A stretch of DNA of 64,000 nucleotides. Source: Chondrus crispus. Taxonomy: Eukaryota; Rhodophyta; Florideophyceae; Gigartinales; Gigartinaceae. Each line of letters starts with the position of its first letter. Position 1 is the first letter of the stretch. A program made the translations under genes and the position numbers. The stretch spans positions 1 to 64,000 of the forward strand of contig NW_005179205.1 of the NCBI RefSeq assembly GCF_000350225.1, written 5' to 3'. The notes below the pieces were generated by a model, which saw only the letters and a program-made list of their open reading frames with translations, was not told the origin of the DNA and did no database searches. Of the stretch, positions 1 through 10,299 are shown in pieces.

Positions 1-79
1 ATGGTATCAACTTCTTTTCCCGTCAACCACCAGCAACCTTCAACCATCCTTCTTCCCTCTGCCCCGCTGACCTTTCTAT
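1..79 (+). repeat. Right end of a plus-oriented copia LTR (element X)
   Basis: These bases match the last 79 bases of the plus-oriented LTR ending at 16864; both end in GACCTTYCTATA preceded by CCCCGCTG. The match stops at 79, where C0 copia pol sequence (minus strand) begins abruptly inside the reverse transcriptase region. This is therefore the end of a copia LTR of the C0 type inserted into C0 pol, with the rest of the element off the left edge. No TSD can be checked because the other flank lies outside the window. Confidence 0.7.
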
Positions 80-2832
80 ATTTAATGTATAGGCACGGAT
101 CACTACGTGAAGTCTCAAATCCCAGTGCACCGAGTAAGAAATCATCCACTTTGGTATGCCATTGACGAGGTGCTTGTTTAAGACCGTAAAGTGCTTTCAA
201 AAGTTTACACACGTGGTCACTTTTGCTTTCGTCAATGCACCCTTCGAGTTGCTCCATGTAGATGTTTTCATCCAAGTCGCCGTTCAAAAACGCAGTTACG
301 ACATCCATCTCATGAAGTTCGAGGTCGTAATGAGCAACTAAGGCAAGTAGTACACGAATAGTGGTAAACTTTATGACAGGGGCATATGTCTCAGTATAGT
401 CAAGACCTTGTACTTGCTGGAATCCACGAGCAACAAGTCTGGCTTTTGCACTTTCTACTATATTGCCATTTGCATCAAGCAGCTGCTTGACATTGAAAAC
501 CCATCGAGATGTTAAGATGTTTGACGCCTCAGATCGAAGAACAAGTTTCCAGGTCTGATTCTCGGTCTGCGAGGCAAGTTCTTTGTCAATGCCGGTTTGC
601 CAAAATGCAGCTCTAGGACCGTTGGTTGCCTGTTTGGAAGTGTTGGGACCTTCAATAGCGACATGCGCATGTGAAAGAAGAGCAGCTGCAAAGTTGCTCC
701 TCCACCATGATGCGGGAGGTCTGCTGACTCGAGACGATCTTCGTACAGTTGGAGTGGGAATTGGAGCGGTGACATTTGGAGTTTCGACGGGAGGTGATAC
801 ATCATCTTCATCATTCTCACTTACAGAGAGAGTTTCGTCGTTTTCAAGAACTTCCTCTGGAACCTCATCTTCTTCAGACCCAACCCAGTCAGTATTTGGG
901 GTATCGGCTTCATTCTCATTGTCGCCACCGAGCAATACAATGTCAACATCAGAGTTGATTGAATCACTTTCGTGTGCAGGAATGGCATGCATCCCACATG
1001 TCGATTCATCAAACTTGACATCCCGTGACACAACAATTTTATTCAACTCTCCGTCCCAAAGTTTGTATGCTTTACTGCATCGCGAATACCCAAGAAATAT
1101 CGCTTCACGCGCTCGCAAGTCAAGCTTACGGAGCTCTAATTTCGGTAATGTATACCTGCACTTTGACCCAAATACTCGCAAATGGCCAACATTTGGAGTT
1201 GACTTCATCTAAATGTGATGGGGAGTGGTGTTAGCTGGCAAAGCCCGTGAAGTAACTCGATTGCGGATATATACTGAAGTGGGAAGAGCCTCTGCCCAGA
1301 ATCGCTTACTGACCTGTTTATGAGAAAGCATACAGCGGACAAGATCAATCAAAGTTCGATTTAAACGTTCAGCAACACCGTTTTGTTCAGGGGTGTACGC
1401 CGTTGTGACTTGGTGCTGCGTACCGTTTAAATCTAAATACGACTTGAATTCCGTCGACAAGTACTCTCCCCCTCGATCAGTGCGAAGCACCTTTACTTTG
1501 CGACCAGTGTGGGTTTGAGCCAACTTTTCATACAACTTGTATTTTGCAAACGCCTCAGATTTATTTCTCATTGTGTACACAACTACCCAGTTCGAGTGAT
1601 CATCTACAAATGTAATGAAGTATCTCGAACCACCAATGGACTGTACTTCGAGCGGACCGCAAACGTCAGAATGTACCAAGTCAAGACAGTTCTGTGCTCG
1701 AGACGATGATCGCTGTTTTGGGATTACTGATCGCGTTGCTTTGCCAAACACACACGCAGGACAATTGGGAGAGTGGTTGTCAGACTTTGGATTCATTGCA
1801 CTGATCACATCGCTTTGACGAACGTTGATGCCACTTACCACATTATTGTGAATCATTGATGCGATTCCTTGTACATTAACATGGGCCATGCGTTCATGTC
1901 GCGTCTGCAGGGTAACTACGTGAGCAGAAAAGGCTTCATTCATGACGTCAAGTATGTACAAATCCCCAACTTGACTCGCTGTGGCAACTAGAGTTGGTCC
2001 TGCAGTAACGCGGCATTTCTCATTTTCAAATGACACTTGCAAGCCCTTTGAAACGATTTGGCTAACAGACAGAAGCGAGTATCCGAAATCAGGGACATGC
2101 AAAACGTTGGACAATTTGCAAGGATGTGGACTACCATTGATGTTCAACATGAATTCTACCTTACCACGACCAGCGACATTGGCTCTAGCCTTCGTGCCCA
2201 TCTCGACTGATCCAGATTGCATCTGTTCATACGTAACGAACAAAGAGCGATCAAATGTAATGTGGGCACGGCAACCAGAATCCACAAGCCATGACCCTGC
2301 GTTTACTGCCTTCCTTTCGGGAGAAGAAGTCGAAAGCAGGCATGTAAAGTCGCTTTCAGCAAAGGCAGCAGTAGAAGTTTCATCTCGAGATACGAATGCA
2401 CTTGGCTTCATGCCGGGGTTGCGGGACCGGAACCCGTCTGGCGGTGCTGGTTGGCGCCCATTCACATCCTTGCCCCAGCAACGCGCTGCAGTGTGTCCAT
2501 GTCGATTACAGTTCGTACATCTCATATCACGTCGAATAGGCATGCAATTGACAAGTGCAGGTGCGTGGGGTGAAGTAGTAGAAGCGGTCTTTATGCTCTC
2601 TCGTTGTTCCTCTTGCAGCAGACGACTCTTCACAAAATCGAGTCCAAACACTTTATCCTCATTGCCAAGTGCGTCAAGAGCAACAATCAAGTTATCGAAT
2701 CGTGGAGGCAAGCCATTCAACACAGCCATTGCAATTTCTTTATCGTCAATCTCAACACTCATTGACTGCAATCTGGCAGCAAGTTGCTTCACACGATTGA
2801 TGAACACGAGCACTTTCTCGGATGGGAGCATG
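80..2832 (-). pseudogene. C0 copia gag-pol, downstream part (broken)
   Basis: Minus-strand Ty1/copia gag-pol nearly identical to C1. It runs from gag (starting LPSEKV) through the zinc knuckle CTNCNRHGHTAARC, the protease motif DSG, the H/C-rich region before integrase, the D,D,E integrase core and the first part of reverse transcriptase. It ends at base 80, where an LTR interrupts it. An in-frame TAG at 1209-1211 replaces the tryptophan found in C1 after TTPHHI; after it the frame looks open to base 80. The protease-flanking motif reads DSGCRAH where C1 has DSGCSAH. The missing start of gag lies at 9954-10299, on the far side of C1. The last five bases, GCATG, are the target duplicated by C1. 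Non-functional as it stands. Confidence 0.9.
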
Positions 2833-3771
2833 TAATGGTAGGTCAGCGGGGCGAAGGGGATTCGAAGGACGGTTGATGAGGTGAAGTTGAAGGATTGGGT
2901 ACCGATTTACTTTGAGTCGCCAACTTCTGGCACTACTTATACACTTCTGCAATCTTCTAGAACTCTACTACCAAACACTACGACACACATACTACAAATG
3001 TATTGGCTCTAACACATGTGCCCGTCTTGCTACTCAGCCAAACTGGCGATGGCCCACCAAACAGAACAGAAAACCGCCTTACGAATTAGCACTGTCATGA
3101 CGGAGAAATTAGTAAGGCAGTACAACAAAGCACAGCAAAGCACAAATTCCCTTACTATTCCAAATCCAGCGTGGCACAAATTCGTAAGGCACGTTTACAG
3201 CTCACACGTTGCCTTACGAATTCAAATCAATCCTGCAAGGACTGTTTACAGCGCACACGTTGCCTTATGAATCTGAATCTCTCGTGAGGTCCTGTCCACT
3301 GTCAATTACAACAGTGCACATTTTGCCTTACGAATTGAAAACTCGCGCAACGGTATCTTTGTGTCCTGCTGTAGCCGTGCTGCACTCCATGGACGCTGTA
3401 AACCTTTGCCACGTGCCAGGCACCCGCCACCAAGGTTCTACACTTTGTCTGTAAGACTGCAGGCGTACTGTACGCGTCCGACAGTGTAATGAGGACATGT
3501 GTCCAGGTCATACACGTGTCGGGCGAAGAAAATGAAACATGCTCAGATTGTACAGTACACCGCAACTGTGTACATATTTCACACGTGTACACGTTGAAAA
3601 CCAAACTTGCTCCTGAAGTACTGTAGAGTGCAACCGTGTACAGAAATCACACGTGTACACGTTGAAAATCAAACTTGCTCAGCTCGTCACGCAGAGTGTT
3701 TTCGATTTTACACGTGTCAAACCTGTCGTCGTGTGTCATGCATATCAGCATGTGGTCGTAGAATTACAACA
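2833..3771 (-). repeat. C1 3' LTR
   Basis: A 939-bp copy of 9015-9953. On the minus strand it starts TGTTGTAATTC right after the polypurine tract and ends CCTACCATTA. It carries several CACGTG motifs (near 3410, 3513, 3585, 3651 and 3709) and a TATAAGT box near 2935-2941 on the minus strand. Confidence 0.93.
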
Positions 3772-3780
3772 CTCCCCCTC
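3772..3780 (-). other. C1 polypurine tract
   Basis: On the minus strand GAGGGGGAG lies between the gag-pol stop (3783) and the first base of the 3' LTR. This is where the plus-strand primer is expected. The same tract occurs at 12225-12233 in C2 and, slightly changed, near 13444 in C3. Confidence 0.85.
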
Positions 3781-3782
3781 GA

Positions 3783-6700
3783 TCACATGCTTTTACCAGA
3801 GGTAGCTACTGCAAGCCCTAGAAGTTCTACAAACTTCTGGAACAGAACTCGCCCAAGTGCTTTCGTCAGGATATCTGCAGGCATGGAAGTGGTCGGGCAA
3901 TGTGACAAAGAAATGACGTTTCTCTTAATTGCATCTCGTACATAGTGGTATTTCACATCAACATGTTTGTTACGACGGTTGACCGATTCATTGTGTGCAT
4001 ACGAAATAGTCCCTGCATTGTCACACCCCATCACAATCGTGGGATCAGAATCAAGTCCAAGAACATCAGCAACCACTTGACGCAACCAAGTCGCCTCCTT
4101 ACACGCTTCACATAGTGCAATGTACTCAGCTTCACACGTCGAAGTTGCAACCACAGTCTGTTTCCGGGAACTCCAACTGATAGCTCCACCGCAGAACTTG
4201 AAAACATATCCGCTGGTCGACTTGCGAGAGTCTGAACAACCGGCCCAGTCAGCATCACTGAAGCCGAACAACTCCGGCGATTTAGATTTATTGTCAAACA
4301 CGATTCCTAAGTTTCGAGTCCCTTGCACGTATCGCATTACCCGTTTCACACTTGCCCAGTGTGACTCACATGGGTTGGCAGAATGTTGAGAAAGCTTTCC
4401 AATCGCATATGCCAAGTCTGGACGAGTGCCAACCATCAAGTACATCAGGGATCCCACTGCCTCACGATACGGTGCGTTTGTTTCGGAGTCGTTTTCGGTA
4501 GAAATCGTGGTTGTGTGACCTTGTTCCATTGGAGTCAGAGAAGGGTTACAAGTCGACATTTTAAAACGGTCAAGCACATTTGATGCATACTTAGTTTGAG
4601 TGAGACTCAAAGTCTTGGCGCTGCGATCCCTTTGAATTTCAAGACCAATGCAGACTTTTGCTTCACCAAGGTCTTTCATCTCAAACCGTTTATTAAGCTC
4701 CCCCTTCATCCATTTGATGGCATCGATATCACTACCGGCGAGTAACAAGTCATCGACATAAAGTGCAATCAGCATGATAGTGTTACCGATGCGTTTAATG
4801 TAGAGACAAGGATCACTACGCGAAGTCTCGAATCCCAATTCACCAATTAAGAAATCATCCACTTTGGCATGCCATTGACGATGTGCTTGTTTAAGACCGT
4901 AAAGTGCTTTCAAAAGTTTACACACGTGGTCACTTTTGCTTTCGTCAATGCACCCTTCGGGCTGCTCCATGTAGATGTCTTCATCCAAGTCGCCGTTCAA
5001 AAACGCAGTCACGACATCCATCTGATGAAGTTCGAGGTCGTAATGAGCAACTAAGGCAAGAAGTAGACGAATAGTGGTAAACTTTATGACAGGGGCATAT
5101 GTCTCAGTATAGTCAAGACCTTGCACTTGCTGGAATCCACGAGCAACAAGTCTGGCTTTTGCACTTTCAACTATATTGCCATTTGCATCAGGCAGTTGCT
5201 TGACATTGAAAACCCATCGAGATGTCAAGATGTTTGACGCCTCAGATCGAGGAACAAGTTTCCAAGTCCGATTCTTTGTCTGCGAGGCAAGTTCTTTGTC
5301 AATGCCGGTCTGCCAAAATGCAGCTCTAGGACCGTTGGTTGCCTGGTTGAAAGTCTTGGGACCTTCAATAGCGACATGCGCATGTGAAAGAAGAGCAGCT
5401 GCAAAGTTGCTCCTCCACCATGATCCGGGAGGTCTACTGATTCGAGACGATCTTCGCACAGCTGGAGTCGGAGTTGGAGGAGTGACATTCGGAGTTTCGA
5501 CGGCAGTTGGTACATCATCTTCATCTTCATCATTCTCACTTACAGAATGAGCACCATCGTTTTCAAGAACCTCCTCCGAAACTTCATCCTCTTCAGAACC
5601 GACCTCATCCGTATTTGGGGTATCAGCTGTATTTCCATTGTCGCCATCGAGCAGTACAACGTCAACATCAGAGTTGATTGAATCACCTTCGTGTGCACGA
5701 ATGTCATGCATACCACATGTCGATTCATCAAACTTGACATCCCGTGACACAACAATTTTATTCAACTCTCCGTCCCAAAGTTTGTATGCCTTACTGCATT
5801 GCGAGTACCCAAGAAACATCGCTTCACGCGCTCGCAAGTCCAGCTTACGGAGCTGTAATTTTGGTAATGTATACCAACACTTTGACCCAAATACTCGCAA
5901 ATGGCCAACATTTGGAGTAGAATTCATCCAAATGTGGTGCGGAGTTGTATTAACGGGCAAAGCGCGTGAAGTAACTCGATTACGTACATATACCGAAGTG
6001 GCAAGAGCCTCGGCCCAGAATCGCTTACTGACCTGTTTATGAGAAAGCATTGAGCGGACAAGATCAATCAAAGTTCGATTTAAACGTTCAGCAACACCGT
6101 TTTGTTCAGGGGTGTACGCCGTTGTGAGTTGGTGCTGCGTACCGTTTAAATCTAAATGCGACTTGAATTCCGTCGACAAGTACTCTCCCCCTCGATCAGT
6201 GCGAAGCACCTTTACTTTGCGACCAGTGTGGGTTTGAGCCAACTTTTCATACAACTTGTATTTTGCAAACGCCTCAGATTTATTTCTCATCGTGTACACA
6301 ACTACCCAGTTCGAGTGATCATCTACAAATGTAATGAAGTATCTGGAACCACCAATGGACTGTACTTCGAGCGGACCGCAAACGTCAGAATGTACCAAGT
6401 CAAGACAGTTCTGTGCTCGAGACGATGATCGCTGTTTCGGGATTACTGATCGCGTTGCTTTGCCAAACACACACGCAGGACAAATGGGAGAGTGATTGTC
6501 AGACTTCGGATTCATTGCACTGATCACATCGCTTTGACGAACGTTGATGCCACTTACCACATTATTGTGAATCATTGATGCGATTCCTTGTACATTAACA
6601 TGGGCCATGCGTTCATGTCGCGTCTGCAGGGTAACTACGTGAGCAGAAAAGGTTTCATTCATGACGTCAAGTATGTACAAATCCCCAACTTGACTCGCTG

Positions 6701-7892
6701 TGGCAACTAGAGTTGGTCCTGCAGTAACGCGGCATTTCTCATTTTCAAATGACACTTGCAAACCCTTCGAAACCATTTGGCTAACAGACAGTAGCGAATA
6801 TCCGAAATCAGGGACATGCAAAACGTTTGACAATTTGCAAGGATGGGGACTACCGTTGACGTTCAACATGAATTCGACCTCTCCGCGCCCAGCGACATTA
6901 GCTCTAGCCTTCGTGCCCATCTCGACTGACCCAGATTGCATCTGTTCATACGTAACGAACAAAGAGCGATCAAACGTAATGTGAGCGCTGCAACCGGAAT
7001 CGACAAGCCATGACCTTGCGTTTGCAGCCCTCTTTTCTGGAGTGGAAGTCGAAAGCAAGCAAGTAAAGTCACTCTCCGCAAAGGCAGCAGTAGAATTGTC
7101 ATCTCGAGACACGAATGCACTTGGCTTTAAGCCAGTGTTGCGTGACCGAAACCCATCTGGCGGTGCAGGTCGGCGCCCATTCACGTCCTTGCCCCAGCAA
7201 CGCCCTGCAGTATGCCCATGTCTATTGCAATTCGTACATTTCATATCGCGTCGAATAGGCATACGATTGACAAGTGCAGGTGCATGTGGTGATGAAGCAG
7301 AAGCGGTCTTCATGCTTTCTCGTTGTTCTTCTTGCAGCAGACGACTCTTCACAAACTCGAGTCCAAACACTTTATCTTCATTGCCAAGTGCGTCAAGAGC
7401 AACAATCAAGTTATCGAATCGTGGAGGCAAGCCATTCAACACAGCCATTGCAATTTCTTTATCGTCAATCTCAACACTCATTGACTGCAATCTGGCAGCA
7501 AGTTGCTTCACACGATTGATGAACACGAGCACTTTCTCGGATGGGAGCATGGATACAGTGTAAAAGTCGCGACGGGCGGCAAGTTTGTTGAGCAAAGTAT
7601 GACGCTCAAACACATTCAGAATTGCTTCCCATGTCTCTTTCGCACTGCTACACCCTCGCACATGTTGCAAGTAGTCATCAGAAAGCGTGAGTCCGATGAC
7701 TGCCTTTGCTTTTGCGTCACCACGAATCCACTTTCTCCGGTCATCTGACGTCGCATTCTCCGGGATATCATCAAAAACGTATTGATCGACATCTCGGAGA
7801 GCAAGCAGTAGCTGGATTTTCTGCTTCCAGATGTAAAAGTTAGATGCGGTCAGCTTCTCGATTCTGACCGATCCAGAGCTTTGGTCATCCAT
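3783..7892 (-). CDS. C1 copia gag-pol polyprotein
   Basis: Single open polyprotein of 1369 codons, starting at the ATG at 7892 (MDDQSSGS). Longer readings from 7925 would start at TTG. Order of domains: copia-type gag (about residues 10-200, including an SNFYIWKQKI stretch), zinc knuckle CX2CX4HX4C near 217-231, aspartic protease DSG near 297, the HHCC region before integrase (ending CPACVFGKATRS), integrase core with HSDVCGP near 503 and the glutamate in EQNGVAERLNR near 597, reverse transcriptase with LYVDDLLLAG near 1043, and RNase H with FSDADWAGC near 1213 and CEAEYIALCEA. The order integrase before reverse transcriptase defines Ty1/copia. It ends three bases from the polypurine tract. 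No frameshift or internal stop is present. The product should form virus-like particles and make and integrate a cDNA copy. Confidence 0.95.
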   Translation of the reverse strand: MDDQSSGSVRIEKLTASNFYIWKQKIQLLLALRDVDQYVFDDIPENATSDDRRKWIRGDAKAKAVIGLTLSDDYLQHVRGCSSAKETWEAILNVFERHTLLNKLAARRDFYTVSMLPSEKVLVFINRVKQLAARLQSMSVEIDDKEIAMAVLNGLPPRFDNLIVALDALGNEDKVFGLEFVKSRLLQEEQRESMKTASASSPHAPALVNRMPIRRDMKCTNCNRHGHTAGRCWGKDVNGRRPAPPDGFRSRNTGLKPSAFVSRDDNSTAAFAESDFTCLLSTSTPEKRAANARSWLVDSGCSAHITFDRSLFVTYEQMQSGSVEMGTKARANVAGRGEVEFMLNVNGSPHPCKLSNVLHVPDFGYSLLSVSQMVSKGLQVSFENEKCRVTAGPTLVATASQVGDLYILDVMNETFSAHVVTLQTRHERMAHVNVQGIASMIHNNVVSGINVRQSDVISAMNPKSDNHSPICPACVFGKATRSVIPKQRSSSRAQNCLDLVHSDVCGPLEVQSIGGSRYFITFVDDHSNWVVVYTMRNKSEAFAKYKLYEKLAQTHTGRKVKVLRTDRGGEYLSTEFKSHLDLNGTQHQLTTAYTPEQNGVAERLNRTLIDLVRSMLSHKQVSKRFWAEALATSVYVRNRVTSRALPVNTTPHHIWMNSTPNVGHLRVFGSKCWYTLPKLQLRKLDLRAREAMFLGYSQCSKAYKLWDGELNKIVVSRDVKFDESTCGMHDIRAHEGDSINSDVDVVLLDGDNGNTADTPNTDEVGSEEDEVSEEVLENDGAHSVSENDEDEDDVPTAVETPNVTPPTPTPAVRRSSRISRPPGSWWRSNFAAALLSHAHVAIEGPKTFNQATNGPRAAFWQTGIDKELASQTKNRTWKLVPRSEASNILTSRWVFNVKQLPDANGNIVESAKARLVARGFQQVQGLDYTETYAPVIKFTTIRLLLALVAHYDLELHQMDVVTAFLNGDLDEDIYMEQPEGCIDESKSDHVCKLLKALYGLKQAHRQWHAKVDDFLIGELGFETSRSDPCLYIKRIGNTIMLIALYVDDLLLAGSDIDAIKWMKGELNKRFEMKDLGEAKVCIGLEIQRDRSAKTLSLTQTKYASNVLDRFKMSTCNPSLTPMEQGHTTTISTENDSETNAPYREAVGSLMYLMVGTRPDLAYAIGKLSQHSANPCESHWASVKRVMRYVQGTRNLGIVFDNKSKSPELFGFSDADWAGCSDSRKSTSGYVFKFCGGAISWSSRKQTVVATSTCEAEYIALCEACKEATWLRQVVADVLGLDSDPTIVMGCDNAGTISYAHNESVNRRNKHVDVKYHYVRDAIKRNVISLSHCPTTSMPADILTKALGRVLFQKFVELLGLAVATSGKSM

Positions 7893-9014
7893 TTCGCCGA
7901 ATGGATGTACCCTTCGAGTATACAAGGTCTTCTGTTCCGGGATCCCAAGCCGTTAACCGATAGTCAACACAATGGCAAGCCCACCCGTATAAGAAGTTTG
8001 TAGCGATTACTCGGAAACGTTCTTGGTGCTTGTTCCCGGCGGAGTGGAAGAAGCGTATTCTTCTTAGAATGCCTTAGGGCGCTACCCCTATATGTCGGCC
8101 AGTGCGGGTCTTTCGACTGTGAACTAAATCAAACGTGCCACGAGTAAGCACAACACTTTGCCTGTAGACGAACCAGGACTTTTGGTCACTACCGCGAACG
8201 GTCCCTGCAACCGAAATCGGCTTGTCCAAACTTGATACGGTACTACCCCAATGAGGTTTCCCACAACACAAGAATGAAACTGCCTTCGTCGTACTCGTGT
8301 GATTTGTTCACAATCACGCCTAGGGTCACCCTCTTCCGTGCGAACTTAATCAAGGTACGCGACCTTATACACGTATAGTGAGAGGTTCAGTGTTTAGGCA
8401 CGTATTCTCTTCACCCAGGGGACCGAAGTCGTACCTATAGGGCTAATACCGAGAGCGTTACCCACACCGCCGACGCACCTCCCGAAGGCAGAGTGCGGAT
8501 CGACTAGACCAGTACACTGTGATCCTCCCCGAGGATCAGTGTTTCGTCTCTCGACGATTCTTGGTCGGACCCTCGCTCAAGTCAGATTTCCAATGGCACA
8601 AGCCTTTCACCAAGAGCGAGGGTATCGGCAGCTACGACGATCACCGGCGTGATTGAAGGGCAGTCTTCTTGGATTGATATGGTACGTTGGCGACTAGGGA
8701 CTACACCCACAGCTCACACAACGATTGCCAAGACCAAGCTGCAACAGACACGAAGAAGATCCACCAAGTTGAAACGACAGCGGGTAGACGGAGACGAACG
8801 ACCAAGATGATAACGACAGCAAGTAGACGGCGATAGAACAAAACGAACGGCGGCGGCGACGAAACGGCGGCGGAAACGACAGCAGAAACCAAAACGAGAA
8901 CGACAGCGGAGACCAAAACGAGAACGACAGCAGAAACAAACACGAAAACGGCAGCAGAAACTGAGAACAAGCACTCACACAGCGGAACAATAACGTTGAA
9001 CTGGGCCCATAACC
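7893..9014 (-). other. C1 5' leader with low-complexity tract
   Basis: Untranslated leader between the primer-binding site and gag. From 7893 to 8625 it matches the C0 leader (10300-11035) almost exactly, and then the two diverge. Bases 8745-8965 are a degenerate repeat built on AACGACAGCAGAAACC-like units. Open frames on the complementary reading (strings of V, S, F and L) come from this repeat and are not genes. Confidence 0.75.
9001..9014 (-). other. C1 primer-binding site, half initiator tRNA-Met
   Basis: The plus strand reads CTGGGCCCATAACC, which is the anticodon arm of eukaryotic initiator tRNA-Met. On the element strand the site is GGTTATGGGCCCAG directly after the 5' LTR. Known copia and Ty5 elements use the same internal cleavage fragment of this tRNA as primer instead of its 3' end. 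Confidence 0.88.
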
Positions 9015-9953
9015 TAATGGTAGGTCAGCGGGGCGAAGGGGATTCGAAGGACGGTTGATGAGGTGAAGTTGAAGGATTGGGTACCGATTTACTTTGAGTC
9101 GCCAACTTCTGGCACTACTTATACACTTCTGCAATCTTCTAGAACTCTACTACCAAACACTACGACACACATACTACAAATGTATTGGCTCTAACACATG
9201 TGCCCGTCTTGCTACTCAGCCAAACTGGCGATGGCCCACCAAACAGAACAGAAAACCGCCTTACGAATTAGCACTGTCATGACGGAGAAATTAGTAAGGC
9301 AGTACAACAAAGCACAGCAAAGCACAAATTCCCTTACTATTCCAAATCCAGCGTGGCACAAATTCGTAAGGCACGTTTACAGCTCACACGTTGCCTTACG
9401 AATTCAAATCAATCCTGCAAGGACTGTTTACAGCGCACACGTTGCCTTATGAATCTGAATCTCTCGTGAGGTCCTGTCCACTGTCAATTACAACAGTGCA
9501 CATTTTGCCTTACGAATTGAAAACTCGCGCAACGGTATCTTTGTGTCCTGCTGTAGCCGTGCTGCACTCCATGGACGCTGTAAACCTTTGGCACGTGCCA
9601 GGCACCCGCCACCAAGGTTCTACACTTTGTCTGTAAGACTGCAGGCGTACTGTACGCGTCCGACAGTGTAATGAGGACATGTGTCCAGGTCATACACGTG
9701 TCGGGCGAAGAAAATGAAACATGCTCAGATTGTACAGTACACCGCAACTGTGTACATATTTCACACGTGTACACGTTGAAAACCAAACGTGCTCCTGAAG
9801 TACTGTAGAGTGCAACCGTGTACAGAAATCACACGTGTACACGTTGAAAATCAAACTTGCTCCGCTCGTCACGCGGAGTGTTTTTGCTTTTACACGTGTC
9901 ATACCTGTCGTCGTGTGTCATGCATATCAGCATGTGGTCGTAGAATTACAACA
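9015..9953 (-). repeat. C1 5' LTR
   Basis: 939 bp, matching 2833-3771 with about 7 substitutions, clustered in the last 200 bases. It borders the primer-binding site at 9014 and the TSD GCATG at 9954. A TATAAGT box lies on the minus strand at 9117-9123, so transcription should start just inside it and run leftward. Confidence 0.93.
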
Positions 9954-10299
9954 GCATGGATACAGTGTAAAAGTCGCGACGGGCGGCAAGTTTGTTGAGC
10001 AAAGTATGACGCTCAAACACATTCAGAATTGCTTCCCATGTCTCTTTCGCACTGCTACACCCTCGCACATGTTGCAAGTAGTCATCAGAAAGCGTGAGTC
10101 CGATGACTGCCTTTGCTTTTGCGTCACCACGAATCCACTTTCTCCGGTCATCTGACGTCGCATTCTCCGGGATATCATCAAAAACGTATTGATCGACATC
10201 TCGGAGAGCAAGCAGTAGCTGGATTTTCTGCTTCCAGATGTAAAAGTTAGATGCGGTCAGCTTCTCGATTCTGACCGATCCAGAGCTTTGGTCATCCAT
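9954..10299 (-). pseudogene. C0 copia gag, N-terminal piece
   Basis: Minus-strand start of C0 gag (ATG at 10299, MDDQSSGS...), identical in reading to the C1 gag start as far as YTVSM, where C1 interrupts it. The remaining gag-pol is at 80-2832. The first five bases are the TSD copy GCATG. It is a fragment only because of the insertion; no other damage is visible in this piece. Confidence 0.9.

Larger units (their letters stand above)
2833..9953 (-). mobile_element. C1: complete Ty1/copia retrotransposon
   Basis: Full-length copia element on the minus strand: 939-bp LTRs at both ends, a half-tRNA primer-binding site, a leader of about 1.1 kb, one open gag-pol frame and a polypurine tract. 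It is flanked by the 5-bp direct repeat GCATG at 2828-2832 and 9954-9958. Joining the two flanks restores a continuous C0 gag frame (..YTVSM then LPSEKV..), which shows that it inserted into C0. The LTRs differ at about 7 positions, so insertion is fairly recent. All expected domains are open, so it may be autonomous. Confidence 0.95.

Noticed and set aside
7893..7925. C1 gag-pol start at 7925
   Set aside because: That codon is TTG; the first ATG is at 7892.
9001..9014. Possible initiator tRNA-Met gene or fragment
   Set aside because: Only the 14-base anticodon-arm stretch is present, and it sits exactly at the LTR edge in two elements, which is the primer-binding site; no rest of a tRNA is around it.
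8694..9134. Minus-strand frames with repeated V, S, F and L runs, looking like membrane proteins
   Set aside because: They translate the low-complexity leader repeat in three frames, and none is shared with the C0 leader.
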